Source: Pelagomonas calceolata (lineage: Eukaryota; Sar; Pelagophyceae; Pelagomonadales; Pelagomonadaceae). From it: a DNA stretch of 64,000 nt. The DNA lies in contig CAKKNE010000005.1 of NCBI GenBank assembly GCA_918797485.1, positions 2,976,001 to 3,040,000 on the forward strand, given 5' to 3'. The notes beneath the pieces are model-generated. The model was given only the letters and a program-made list of their open reading frames with translations. It searched no databases and was not told the DNA's origin. The position numbers were made by a program, and so were the translations under genes. Positions 18,581 through 27,040 of this stretch are shown here, piece after piece. Position 1 is the first letter of the stretch; each line of letters opens with the position of its first letter.

Positions 18581-20512
18581 ATGTCGAGCGCCGTGGGCAT
18601 CCCGCCGGATACGGTCATCGGCCAGAAGTACCGCATAAATAGGAAGATCGGCAGCGGCTCCTTTGGAGAGATCTACTCCGGGACCGTCATCTACCAGGAC
18701 AGCAACCAGCAAGTCGCGATCAAGTTCGAGAAGAGAAGCGCCAGGTGTCCGCAGTTGCGCCACGAGTTTAAAGTGTATCGGGAATTGCAGGGATGTACCG
18801 GTATTGGTAGGGTCATGTACTTTGGCACCTATAGAGATTGTAATGTGATGGTCATGGAGTTACTGGGACCTTCGTTGGAGGACCTGTTCAACCAATGCGG
18901 TCGAAGGTTTTCTCTCAAGACAACTTTACAATTGGCCGACCAACTTTTAGAGAGAGCAGAAACTTTACATGAAAATCACTTGATCCACAGAGACATAAAA
19001 CCGGCGAATTTCGTCGTGAGCCCCGGCGATACGGCGGCCATGGTCTTTTGCATCGATTTCGGCCTGTCGAAACGCTATCGACATCCTCATACGTTACAAC
19101 ATATCCCGTATCGCGAGGGTCGGTCGCTGACGGGGACGCCTAGATATGCCTCGGTAGCGAACCACCAGGGCGTCGAGACTTCGCGAAGAGACGACTTGGA
19201 GTCGATCGGCTATATCCTCGTCTACTTCTTGCTTGGTAAACTCCCCTGGCAAGGTTTGAAAGTCCCACATGGCGTCGCCGGCACCGCCTCGCAGAAACAC
19301 CGATTGATCCTGGACAAGAAGACGACGACGCCTCTACCTGAGTTGTGTCGGGGCTGCCCCGTCGAGTTCCAGGAGTTCATCCAGTACTGCCGGGAGCTCC
19401 AATTCGACGCGAAGCCGAATATGACGTACGTCCGAAATCTGTTCCGGGATTTGTACCGGCGGCACGGCTTCGAGAACCCGAAGCAGTGGGACTGGGACAC
19501 GGCCCGAGCGCCGTCGAGGCCCCTGTCCACGAAGAAGGACGACAACCGGCCGTCTACCTCGCAAGCCGTGCGGCCGGGCACCGCTGGAGCGGTGGCAAGA
19601 CCTGGCACGGCGAACACCTTGGCCTTCAACGGCCGCGCAAGAAACCAGGAGAACGAGGAGCCCCAGAAGAAGCATCATGTTACCATACCTAGACCCCAGT
19701 CGGCGCAGCCCGTGCCGATCCAAAAAGATCAACCCAAAAGACCGGGCACGGCCGGCGCCGTCGCGCAGCACAAGACTGAGACGGAGGAGAAGGGTGGCGG
19801 GTCTCATGGCACCGGTGGACGGACGGGCCAGTCGCCCGCGTCCCAAGCGACGGCACCCGTGATTCGCGGTTCTGGATCGCAGCCCTCGAATCCTAGTAGG
19901 GAGGATCGGAGGACCTACAACCGCCAGGTCCAGAACCAGCAGCCTCCTAGACAACGAAGTGCGAGGGCCGGCGACGCGCAGCTCTTCGCGCGCGAGACGT
20001 CGTCGAGACCAAAAACGGCGCCGAATCAGCCCGCCGTCGCGAAGCAGGCGGCGTTCTGGGGGGCCGCGTCCGGCGCGGCCCAGCCCCAGAAGAGCTCGTG
20101 GCGTTCTGAAAGGCAGCGGCCGCGGTCGCAAGCTGCTGCTGAGAGACCTGCGTACTCTGGGTATGTGATGGACACGAATCCTGGTGGCTACGACTACCGG
20201 CAGCAGCGCGGCTCGTCCCTGTACCAGCAGAACGCCATCCTCCAGGGCGCGTCGGGCCTGATGCGGCACCGGCGCTCGTCGGCGAGGGAACGCGCCGCGC
20301 AGCAGGCGGGCTCGTTCCGGCCGTCGTCGGGCGGTTATGGTTATGGCTCCTACGGCAATTTCGGTGGGCAGCAGCAGCCGAGCATCTGGGGCCATCAGCC
20401 GCCGCGCGGGTCGAGTGGTTACCAGCCGCGCGCTGGCGCGGCGCGGCCGACGTCCGCGGCGCGCAAAGCGACTCGTTCTCAGTCGCGGTCGCGGTCACGG
20501 GGGCGCTACTAA
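18581..20512 (+). CDS. Casein kinase 1 family Ser/Thr kinase
   Basis: 643 aa. Kinase domain about residues 10-300: glycine loop KIGSGSFGEIYSGT, VAIKFE with the ATP lysine, catalytic HRDIKPANF, CIDFGLSKRY (DFG), and the CK1 hallmark LTGTPRYASVANHQGVETSR in place of the APE motif, followed by RRDDLESIGY and LLGKLPWQGLK. The last 330 residues are low-complexity, rich in Arg, Ser, Gln and Pro with repeated RPGTAGAVA-type units and a QSRSRSRGRY end. CK1 kinases act on primed acidic sites in signalling, circadian, vesicle and DNA-repair pathways. The long tail, common in CK1 delta/epsilon and plant CKLs, probably controls location or autoinhibition. Confidence 0.95.
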   Translation: MSSAVGIPPDTVIGQKYRINRKIGSGSFGEIYSGTVIYQDSNQQVAIKFEKRSARCPQLRHEFKVYRELQGCTGIGRVMYFGTYRDCNVMVMELLGPSLEDLFNQCGRRFSLKTTLQLADQLLERAETLHENHLIHRDIKPANFVVSPGDTAAMVFCIDFGLSKRYRHPHTLQHIPYREGRSLTGTPRYASVANHQGVETSRRDDLESIGYILVYFLLGKLPWQGLKVPHGVAGTASQKHRLILDKKTTTPLPELCRGCPVEFQEFIQYCRELQFDAKPNMTYVRNLFRDLYRRHGFENPKQWDWDTARAPSRPLSTKKDDNRPSTSQAVRPGTAGAVARPGTANTLAFNGRARNQENEEPQKKHHVTIPRPQSAQPVPIQKDQPKRPGTAGAVAQHKTETEEKGGGSHGTGGRTGQSPASQATAPVIRGSGSQPSNPSREDRRTYNRQVQNQQPPRQRSARAGDAQLFARETSSRPKTAPNQPAVAKQAAFWGAASGAAQPQKSSWRSERQRPRSQAAAERPAYSGYVMDTNPGGYDYRQQRGSSLYQQNAILQGASGLMRHRRSSARERAAQQAGSFRPSSGGYGYGSYGNFGGQQQPSIWGHQPPRGSSGYQPRAGAARPTSAARKATRSQSRSRSRGRY

Positions 20513-20631
20513 GGCCATGGACATATATAGACTCTAAGGTTACGAAGCGATTCATCGGGGATGTACATTGGCGTGGTCCCGCGAGGGAGGGTCAAGAATT
20601 GGGGCCGCGTCAGCGGCGGATCGGAATATGT

Positions 20632-22665
20632 TCAGTTGTGGGGCGCGTGCGGCTGCGTCGGCGCGTAGGACCCGTAGAGCATGTTCCGCTGCAGCGAGAT
20701 GTCGACGGTGGGCACTTCGCCCTCCCCAGCCTCTGGGATGCCGATGTGGACGCGATTCCCCTCGCGCGTCCACATCTCCCGCAGGCCGCCGCGCGGCATC
20801 GTCGGCCGCGCGGGCACCGGCGCGGAGAGGAATCTATAGTTGCCGCCTGCGGTGGTCGGCGCACCGAATACGCCCGTTTCCACGAGGAAGCGCAGCCGCC
20901 TCCGAGACGTGCGCAGCGTCTCCGTCGTGCCCAGCTCGGGCACGAAGACGCGAATTTCCAGGAACCCGTCCTCGAGATCGTCAACATCAGCCGCGACGGG
21001 ACTACGTTTATACACGTCAAGCGCTTTTGCGTCCGCGCCGAGCGCCGCGACGTGCAGGTCCTCGAAGTGCGGCCCGGTCCGCCAACCCCCAAACACGACG
21101 AAGAGCGGGCGCCACGGATACAAGGAACAGGCCGCGTGGAACTTGCGCGGGAGTGGGGCGGCGCCGCTGTGATTCCCCACCTCCGTCAACGGCACGACGG
21201 CGCCCTTGACCTCCGCCAGCAGCTGCATCTGCGTGTTCATCAGACCTAGTATATTTTCGCCTTTCTTCTCGGCCGCCTCCTTGCACTGCTGGAGGGCCCG
21301 CGCGCGCGCGGCTCTAGCTGCCACGACGCGTTTGCCCGCTTCCACGACCTCCTTCACGTTTAGCAACCATAGTCCGCCCATGGGCCGATGCCCGCCACCG
21401 TACAGCGCCACCGTGTGCGGCGCTACTAGTGATGCGGTGTGGTGTCTACCCGGCACATAACTACTACTCAACGCGACGAGCTGGCCGTAGCGCGGCCGTA
21501 CGCGAGACGTACCCCGTCGATACAGCGACCGCACGTCGACGGCCTGGGCGTTGCCGAACTCCTCGCACTGGTTGGGATCTTCGAGTATAGTGCCCCGCCC
21601 GCCACCGACAAAGACGACGTACGCCTGGTTGTCGTATTCCACCAGGGTAGCGGTATGGCCGTGCCGCGCCACCGCGCCCGTCGCCTCGCGCGGCTCCAGC
21701 CGGTAGTTCAGGCCGCCGCTCCTTTCATCGGTAAGCCACGTCCACGTCGCCACATCCAACAGCTGGAGGTGGTGCAGCGTCGTGCGCGTGTCCGCCGCGT
21801 GCCCCCCGAAAAACAAGACAGCACCTTCCGGAAAATCATCATGTCCAAAACATCTAGCAGGAATATACGTAGCGGTATGCGCACACCGATGCATTGGGCT
21901 GCTGTAAGTGGTGGTTGCGCGCGCCGTGTAGGCCGCGGCGGGCGCCTCGCGCGGCCCGGGCCGGACCCAGTGCACCCGCGGGTCTTCATCTGGATCGTCA
22001 TCATCTAAGACGCCGACGGCCCAGTCGTTCTGCTCGCCCGTGTAGCCGCCGCCCCCACCACCGTAGGCCACGATCAGGTGCCCCCGTCCTCCTTTGAGGA
22101 AGTTCTCCGGCGCTAGTTTGGCCGCATGGCTCGCCGACGGCTCGCAGGATCCCCCCGTGAGCCACAGCGGCGTGAGCGTTTGGGCTCCGGATCGGCGCGC
22201 GGGCCTTCCCGTCGCGGGGCAGACCTTGAAAACGGGCTTCGCACCCGCACCTCGACACAAATCGTTCAAATTCGACACGGACGTGCATCTTAAATCGGTC
22301 ATGGGACCGATCTTCGTCCAGCCCCCGTAGTTGTACAATCTTTCCCCTTTGACAGAGGCGAACATCTGCGGCGCCGCGACGCGGTCCCCGAGACAATGCG
22401 AGCGCAGCGGGCCGGCCACCCACTTCAGGAGAGATGGTGGTCGATGGCATCTTTTATAAACTTCCAACCAATCCTCCTCGTCTTCTGCGGGCCAAAAACT
22501 AACACTGAGATCATTCCGGGCCTTGGCGCGCCACCAGCCCTCGTTCTGCAGCTTGCGCCACCTTACCACAGCTTCGCTCGCCGTGCGGCAGGCCTTCCCA
22601 TCCAAAAACTTGAGGACGTGGCGGTGCACATCGTCTGAATCGATGGCTTGCTCGAGGGAACCCAT
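20632..22665 (-). CDS. Kelch-repeat protein with F-box-like N-terminus
   Basis: 677 aa. Residues 1-60 (DDVHRHVLKFLDGKACRTAS, WRKLQNEGWWRAKA) look like a weak F-box. Kelch blades follow with their double-glycine signatures: LFFGGHAADTRTTLHHLQLL with WTWL, VVFVGGGRGTI, VALYGGGHRPMGGLWLLNV and FVVFGGWRTGPHFEDLHV. A glycine run (AYGGGGGGYTG) and a C-terminal stretch containing GIPEAGEGEVPTVDISLQRN complete it. If the F-box is real, the protein would be a substrate-selecting subunit of an SCF ubiquitin ligase, as plant F-box/kelch proteins are; otherwise it is a general protein-binding propeller. Confidence 0.8.
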   Translation of the reverse strand: MGSLEQAIDSDDVHRHVLKFLDGKACRTASEAVVRWRKLQNEGWWRAKARNDLSVSFWPAEDEEDWLEVYKRCHRPPSLLKWVAGPLRSHCLGDRVAAPQMFASVKGERLYNYGGWTKIGPMTDLRCTSVSNLNDLCRGAGAKPVFKVCPATGRPARRSGAQTLTPLWLTGGSCEPSASHAAKLAPENFLKGGRGHLIVAYGGGGGGYTGEQNDWAVGVLDDDDPDEDPRVHWVRPGPREAPAAAYTARATTTYSSPMHRCAHTATYIPARCFGHDDFPEGAVLFFGGHAADTRTTLHHLQLLDVATWTWLTDERSGGLNYRLEPREATGAVARHGHTATLVEYDNQAYVVFVGGGRGTILEDPNQCEEFGNAQAVDVRSLYRRGTSRVRPRYGQLVALSSSYVPGRHHTASLVAPHTVALYGGGHRPMGGLWLLNVKEVVEAGKRVVAARAARARALQQCKEAAEKKGENILGLMNTQMQLLAEVKGAVVPLTEVGNHSGAAPLPRKFHAACSLYPWRPLFVVFGGWRTGPHFEDLHVAALGADAKALDVYKRSPVAADVDDLEDGFLEIRVFVPELGTTETLRTSRRRLRFLVETGVFGAPTTAGGNYRFLSAPVPARPTMPRGGLREMWTREGNRVHIGIPEAGEGEVPTVDISLQRNMLYGSYAPTQPHAPHN

Positions 22666-23138
22666 TTAGAGGGGCGGGGGCGGCGCGCTGCGTCGCCGGC
22701 TGCGTCGCCTGGTTGGGGCCTATCCCACGGTGACCCGTTGGGCTGCCCCTTTGCTGCTTTTGGGGGCCGAATTGCGACGGCAATGCCCTTGCTCTGCCCC
22801 GAACGAGAAGCATATTGGAGCCAGTCGAACGCCTCTCGATCAAGCCGCCTCGCACCCTTCAGACGCATCCGGGGGGCCAAGATGGCTCTTGATTTGAGCT
22901 CGAAAAACCCGTTTTTTCGACGAGCTGGCCGGCCGGACGAAGGAAAAAAAACGGCGTTAGCGCTGCGTTTTGGCCACAGGCGAACCTGCTCGCATTCGTT
23001 CGGGACGTGCACGTTTCGAGCCTGCAACAGCTAAGGCTGTCGAATCATAACTGTGCTAAACAACAACACTGCAGCACAGTGGTGCTTTTGTGAGCCATTG
23101 ACGCCACCGCCGCGCGTTCACCAACCACTACAGACAGC
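22666..23138. other. Gene-free region between kelch and proteasome-like genes
   Basis: 473 bases between divergent starts. Frames on both strands are open for over 100 codons, but they show no motif, start context or bias I can support. No palindromic element seen. Confidence 0.45.
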
Positions 23139-23939
23139 ATGTTCATTCGCTGCGGCTGCCTCCTGCTGCTCGCACCGCTCACAACAGCCGTCCGACGGGG
23201 CCACTCTCATACACCGTTCGACCAGGACCCGTTCGTCTTCGATCCAAAAGGAAGACTGCTACAGCTCGACTACGCGGACGCGGCCGCGGCGAAGGGCGCG
23301 CCCTGCGTCGGTGTTTGTGCTAATAACATAGCGGTGCTCGCCGCGGTCAACGACAAGATCGCGGACGTCGACGCGCGGCACGCGATGACTTTTGCCGGCG
23401 TCCGCGCCGACGGTTATGCATTAGTGGACTTTGTAAGAGTCCACGCCGCGCGCGAGCGCCTGCGCCTGCCGGACGAGGCGCCGGCAACGCGGGCGCTCGC
23501 GCTCGCGCTCGCTGACGAGTGCCACACCGTATGTATAGGGGGCGGGCGCCGGGCCTACGGCTGCCGGTGCCTGCTGGCCGGTTTAAATCCGGACGGCGAG
23601 GCCTGCCTCTGGTCCGTGGGGCCCGGCGGCGACGCGCGTCATCATAAATCCGGCGTCGCGGCCGTCGGCGCCGGCGCGGCGGCCGTCGTCGAGGCGCTGC
23701 GGTCCTTCGCGCCGACGGACGCGGAGGCGGCCATTGAGGCGGCCGCGGCGGCCGTGCTCGACGCCGCAGATGATGGCCAAGTGGCGTCCGTCGTCGCGCT
23801 TTCACTAAACGCGCGCGGCCAGGCTTGTTTACGATGGGGCGCAGACCTTGGCCCTGAGGACCTCCAATCCGACGCCTGGCGCATTGCATGCCGGGAGGCG
23901 TTGGCGCCATCATCAAACGAAGACCTCGTCGTGTACTAG
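23139..23939 (+). CDS. Proteasome alpha-subunit-like protein with signal peptide
   Basis: 266 aa. After MFIRCGCLLLLAPLTTAVRR (signal peptide) it follows the 20S alpha-subunit pattern: FDPKGRLLQLDYADAA corresponds to FSPDGRLxQVEYAxEA, then GVCANNIAVLAAVNDKIAD (strand S1-S2), AGVRADGYALVDFVRVHAA (helix H1) and YGCRCLLAGLNPDGEACLW, then GAGAAAVVEALRSF (helix H3). Alpha subunits form the outer rings of the 20S core and lack a catalytic threonine. Cytosolic subunits carry no signal peptide, so this divergent copy is predicted to enter the secretory route, and in a complex-plastid alga possibly the plastid periphery. It could be a repurposed Ntn-fold protein rather than a working ring subunit. Confidence 0.7.
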   Translation: MFIRCGCLLLLAPLTTAVRRGHSHTPFDQDPFVFDPKGRLLQLDYADAAAAKGAPCVGVCANNIAVLAAVNDKIADVDARHAMTFAGVRADGYALVDFVRVHAARERLRLPDEAPATRALALALADECHTVCIGGGRRAYGCRCLLAGLNPDGEACLWSVGPGGDARHHKSGVAAVGAGAAAVVEALRSFAPTDAEAAIEAAAAAVLDAADDGQVASVVALSLNARGQACLRWGADLGPEDLQSDAWRIACREALAPSSNEDLVVY

Positions 23940-23953
23940 TAACAATGTTGTGC

Positions 23954-24322
23954 TTACTCCTTCCGCCAGAGCGCCTTGAGCGTGCCCGTGATGCCCGGGC
24001 CCTCGACGTTCAGCTTCGTCAGGCCGAGCATCGTGAAACCCGTGACGCCGACCATGACGGCGCGCGCCGGGCCGACGGCGGCCTTGGAGAAGAGCTTGGG
24101 CACGTAGTCCGTAATGACATAATTCATGCCGATGTGGCCGTGGAGCGGGAACATGATTGCCAAACCCATGTCCACGGGGAAGGACAGGAACGTGTTGTCT
24201 GTGGCCAGCGCCACGGGCGTCGCGCCGAGCAGCGCGAGGTTCACGCGGTGGTAGACCTTGACCGCGAGGCCGACCTCGGCGTCGGCGGCGATGAACTTGC
24301 CTAGGGCTCCGCCCATGGACAT
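23954..24322 (-). CDS. sdhD: Succinate dehydrogenase membrane anchor subunit D
   Basis: 122 aa, nuclear-encoded small cytochrome b subunit (CybS) of complex II in the mitochondrial inner membrane; it anchors SdhA/B and helps bind haem and ubiquinone. Seen: KVYHRVNLALLGATPVAL (first helix with His), a second helix FPVDMGLAIMFPLHGHIGMN carrying the HxH that includes the haem-ligand position, the quinone-site DYVPKLF, and a third helix AVMVGVTGFTMLGLT. Length fits the family minus a long presequence. It is convergent with the proteasome-like gene, 14 bases apart. Confidence 0.8.
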   Translation of the reverse strand: MSMGGALGKFIAADAEVGLAVKVYHRVNLALLGATPVALATDNTFLSFPVDMGLAIMFPLHGHIGMNYVITDYVPKLFSKAAVGPARAVMVGVTGFTMLGLTKLNVEGPGITGTLKALWRKE

Positions 24323-24550
24323 GTTTTCGCTGTCGTTTTACGCGTTACAGCGGCGGTTTTTTAGCGCTGAGACGATTTTTGTTGCCTGGCTTGGAGACAG
24401 CTGTTTTTGGCGTCTCGAGCGCGGTTTGACGCGCCGCGCGAAGCTGCGGTGGCTGAGAGTAGTTATAGTGGGCTCCTGTACGTCCTCACGCGTTCAGATT
24501 CCGCTCCTGTAAGCCGCACGCGGCGTTCTTCTTTCTTCGAGGAAGACACC

Positions 24551-24574
24551 GCTAGTGTCTTACAGGCCGCTAGC
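24551..24574 (-). promoter_or_regulatory. Palindromic promoter element, copy 3
   Basis: Reverse orientation: GCTAGTGTCTTAC, AGGC, CGCTAGC. It is nearly midway between divergent genes, 228 bases from the SdhD start and 243 bases from the start of the 288-aa membrane protein. Confidence 0.7.
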
Positions 24575-24697
24575 TAAGGCGACCGCAAATGCTGTGTGCG
24601 CTGCACGTTTGCTCTTTCACGCCGTCGACATACATTTTAAGCATCCATTCAAAGCCTGCGTAGCGCTGTGGAAGCATAAGCTGCGTAGCGCCTCTCA

Positions 24698-24785
24698 GCT
24701 TCAAAAGGCAAAACCAACAGCATTACAGCACCAGCCCCGACGCCGTCGCCGCGCTTCAAAAGGCAAAACCAACCGCATTACAGCA
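24698..24785 (+). repeat. 55-base-period direct repeat in 5' leader
   Basis: A 33-base unit, GCTTCAAAAGGCAAAACC then AACNGCATTACAGCA, occurs at 24698-24730 and 24753-24785 with one mismatch. The spacer (GACGCCGTCGCCGC) also recurs as GACGCCGTCGACGC. It lies just before the membrane protein ATG at 24818, so is probably 5' UTR. Confidence 0.75.
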
Positions 24786-24817
24786 AACCCAGACGCCGTC
24801 GACGCTAAAACAAGAAA

Positions 24818-25761
24818 ATGCCGAGCGCCTTGGAATTAGCCGGCAGCGCCCACCGCGCGACGAGCCCAGCCTTCAAGCTCCACGCCATGTTAGCATGTCT
24901 ACAAATCGCGCTCGTGACCTGGATTTGTAGGGCCGCGGACATCTGGCGCAGCAAGCGCACGTCCGAACAGTTCCCGGGCCACCTGGGGCCTTCCGTCTTC
25001 ATCGCGGCCATCGGCGTCAGCGCGCTGACGGCGGAGTGGCCGTGGCGGACGCGGGCCGCGATCGAGGGCAAGCTCTCGATGTGGGGCGGCGGCTCCTACG
25101 TCGCGGGCGAGGCTGTGAATAGATTGCTCGAGGGCGTGCACTCTCAAAGTGCTCTCAAACATTATTTGAGACACGGGCTGCACGCGTGGATGTCGCTCTT
25201 CGTTTTTTGTTTGGGATTGGCCTTCCTCCAGGCGTCCAAGCTCGAGGGCGCGGCGGGAGCGCGGCTGGCCCGCGCGCCGCACGCGTGGTTCGCGAGCGCG
25301 TTGGTTTTCGGCGTCCCTTGTCCTATCAGTACGCCATTGCCGCGACTCGAGTATCACACAGGTGGGGCTGGTTCATCTGGGCGCACAAGCAGCCGAACAA
25401 CTTCGGCGTGGCGATGCACGCCTGCACGTCGATCTGGATCGCCATGGGCGCGCTGCTGCGCGTGTTTGGGGAGCGGAACCGGCCGCCGCGCGAGGCCGGC
25501 GCGTGCTACGTCTTCGCGGCCTACGCGTTCTTCGGCGGGCAGATGGGCCTGACGCTCACGGCCGAGGCGTCGCACGTCGACGTGGGCGCCTACGTCGTGA
25601 TCTGGCACATCCTGCCCTGCTGCTGGCTCCTGGCGTACGTCCGGCTCTTCCTCGCGCGCGCGCCGGCGGACGGCTACGGCGCCGTGGCTACTTTGGACGA
25701 CGAGGCGCCGGGGATTGATCCGGACGACCGACCCGCGTCCCGGGGATCGATCATGCTCTAG
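24818..25761 (+). CDS. Polytopic membrane protein of unknown family
   Basis: Spliced CDS 24818-25284 plus 25362-25761 gives 288 aa (RAPHA joined to WGWFIWAHKQPNNFG). About six hydrophobic helices: MLACLQIALVTWICRAAD, GPSVFIAAIGVSALTAEW, HAWMSLFVFCLGLAFLQAS, AMHACTSIWIAMGALLRVF, CYVFAAYAFFGGQMGLTLT and VVIWHILPCCWLLAYVRLF. Histidines and tryptophans cluster near the helix ends (YLRHGLHAWM, EASHVDV, IWHILP), possibly metal or haem ligands. The hydrophilic C-tail ends in PASRGSIML. An alternative is that no intron exists and the frame change near 25310 is a one-base shift, since the other frame (SYQYAIAATRVSHR) also reads well. No family recognised. Confidence 0.6.
25285..25361 (+). other. Candidate short introner-type intron (membrane protein gene)
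   Basis: 77 bases, donor GTGGTTCGCG, acceptor GTATCACACAG. The interior ACGCCATTGCCGCGAC matches the shared core ACGCCATCGACGCGAC at 14 of 16 bases. Donor-side GTGG and acceptor-side GTGG suggest a decayed target duplication. Competes with a simple frameshift explanation. Confidence 0.5.
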
Positions 25762-25834
25762 GTATCTTAATCTGAATTCGATCATGATCTAATTACTCGC
25801 GGCCGCGGCGACCGCGTCGAGGGGCGCCAGGACC

Positions 25835-26473
25835 TTATCGAGCTCTATAGACCTTCCTTGACACCTTCGTAGGGTCCTCCAACGGGTTGCTCCACGTCGT
25901 GCGCTTCGCGTTGTGGTCGACGAAGAACTCCCGGCCCGTTTTCGACTCGACACGCGACTCCCAGCCCGTGGGGAGCGATCGGCCCGGCGACATCACGCCG
26001 TCGCGTTTCTCCGTCGGCGCGTGGTTGTCGACGTCGCCGTACTTCGGTGGAGCAATCCGCTTCTGGTGCGCGGCCGGGTCGAGCAAGTTCTCGATCAGCT
26101 GGGCCTTCGGCACCGAGTTCCTGGTGCCCACGCAGCGGCAGAGCTCCTTGAGCTGCGAGACGGTCAGCGCGCCGAGGCGTTCGCGCGTCGCCCCCGTCAG
26201 CAGCTTGAGAACACGTTCCTTCGTCGGGCGGGCCACCTTTGGCGGCGGGGCGAACGGGTCGGCGCCGTCGTCGTCGCGGTGCCACCGGCGCAGCGCGTCC
26301 GCGGCCTTCGTCAGCGCCTGGCCCCAGGGCGTGAGCAGCACAGCACCGCGCTCGGCCCGCTTCTCGGCCCTCAACGATTGCAGCTTCTGCGGCGCGGGCG
26401 CGTCGTCGCGGGGGCGCTTGCTGCCCGAGTGTTGGGCAGCCGTGTTGGCTTTGCTGCTGAAGACGCCGCCCAT
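25835..26473 (-). CDS. SAP-like and WW-domain protein
   Basis: 212 aa. MGGVFSSK could be an N-myristoylation site (Gly2, Ser6). A basic stretch (KRPRDD) may be a nuclear signal. Residues about 103-132 (ERLGALTVSQLKELCRCVGT, SVPKAQLIENLL) resemble a SAP/LEM-type helix-loop-helix used to bind DNA or chromatin. Residues about 166-198 are a WW domain (LPTGWESRVESKTGREFFVD, TTWSNP) that binds proline-rich ligands. The pairing suggests an adaptor in transcription or RNA processing, but the possible lipid anchor argues for membrane contact; the sequence does not decide between them. Confidence 0.75.
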   Translation of the reverse strand: MGGVFSSKANTAAQHSGSKRPRDDAPAPQKLQSLRAEKRAERGAVLLTPWGQALTKAADALRRWHRDDDGADPFAPPPKVARPTKERVLKLLTGATRERLGALTVSQLKELCRCVGTRNSVPKAQLIENLLDPAAHQKRIAPPKYGDVDNHAPTEKRDGVMSPGRSLPTGWESRVESKTGREFFVDHNAKRTTWSNPLEDPTKVSRKVYRAR

Positions 26474-26665
26474 CGTGCACCGTCCCTGTGACCGCGCCTG
26501 TTCGATGGCGTGAGCCGGGACGCACTATGGGCAGCCAAAAACTTCGGCTGCCATCCAGCAAAAAATTCACAACGTCAATTGTGAGAGGCTTCGAATCCCC
26601 CATGGATGCTTCCATTACGACCCCGTGCCCATGCTTAGACGTATGGCAAGCCAGAAGGGCGGTTT

Positions 26666-26687
26666 CTAGTGTGTTAGATGCCCTAGC
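26666..26687 (-). promoter_or_regulatory. Decayed copy of the palindromic promoter element
   Basis: CTAGTGTGTTAGATGCCCTAGC keeps the outer CTAG ends and the TAGTGT-TTA half of the element. It lies between divergent starts at 26473 and 26827 (139 bases before the latter). Confidence 0.4.
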
Positions 26688-26826
26688 TCGGCTGGGTTTG
26701 CCCTCTCCAAAAGCCTTTGCACAGCTTGCTCGCGGCGCTGGACCTCCAGTGCCTGCCTGCCAATACTAGACGTGCTTTCGACACCCAAATTTGCTGTAGC
26801 AAGCGGTGAAACTCACGACAAAAATA

Positions 26827-27039
26827 ATGGCCAGCATTGGGGCTCGCCTCTCAGCTTGTGCGCTGGGTTTTGCTGCAGGCAGTGTAGCCTCCTGGAAGCT
26901 CCTGAACGACGAGATCAAGCGGACGACCGCTGTGCAAGTCGCCGCGCTCTCCGCAGCTGTGCCGGCGCCGCCGCCGCCGCCGCCGATCATCGAGACACCT
27001 GCTCCGGAACCCGCGCCTGCGGAATCATCGTCGTCCTGA
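26827..27039 (+). CDS. Small single-TM protein with Pro-rich tail
   Basis: 70 aa from the ATG at 26827. One hydrophobic segment, ARLSACALGFAAGSVASWKL, flanked by charged residues, then a proline run (APPPPPPII) and an acidic serine tail. No family known. The stop is one base before the ATG of the F-box gene on the same strand, so the two may share a transcript or this ORF may be an upstream ORF or a misplaced 5' exon. Confidence 0.45.
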   Translation: MASIGARLSACALGFAAGSVASWKLLNDEIKRTTAVQVAALSAAVPAPPPPPPIIETPAPEPAPAESSSS

Positions 27040-27040
27040 G

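Noticed and set aside
22563-23034. Frames over 100 codons on both strands upstream of the proteasome-like gene
   Set aside because: No start context, motif or homology I can support; probably promoter and UTR.
26526-26554. tRNA-like hairpin followed by TTCGAATCC
   Set aside because: The stem is 7 bases with a 9-base loop, and no acceptor or D arm can be drawn.
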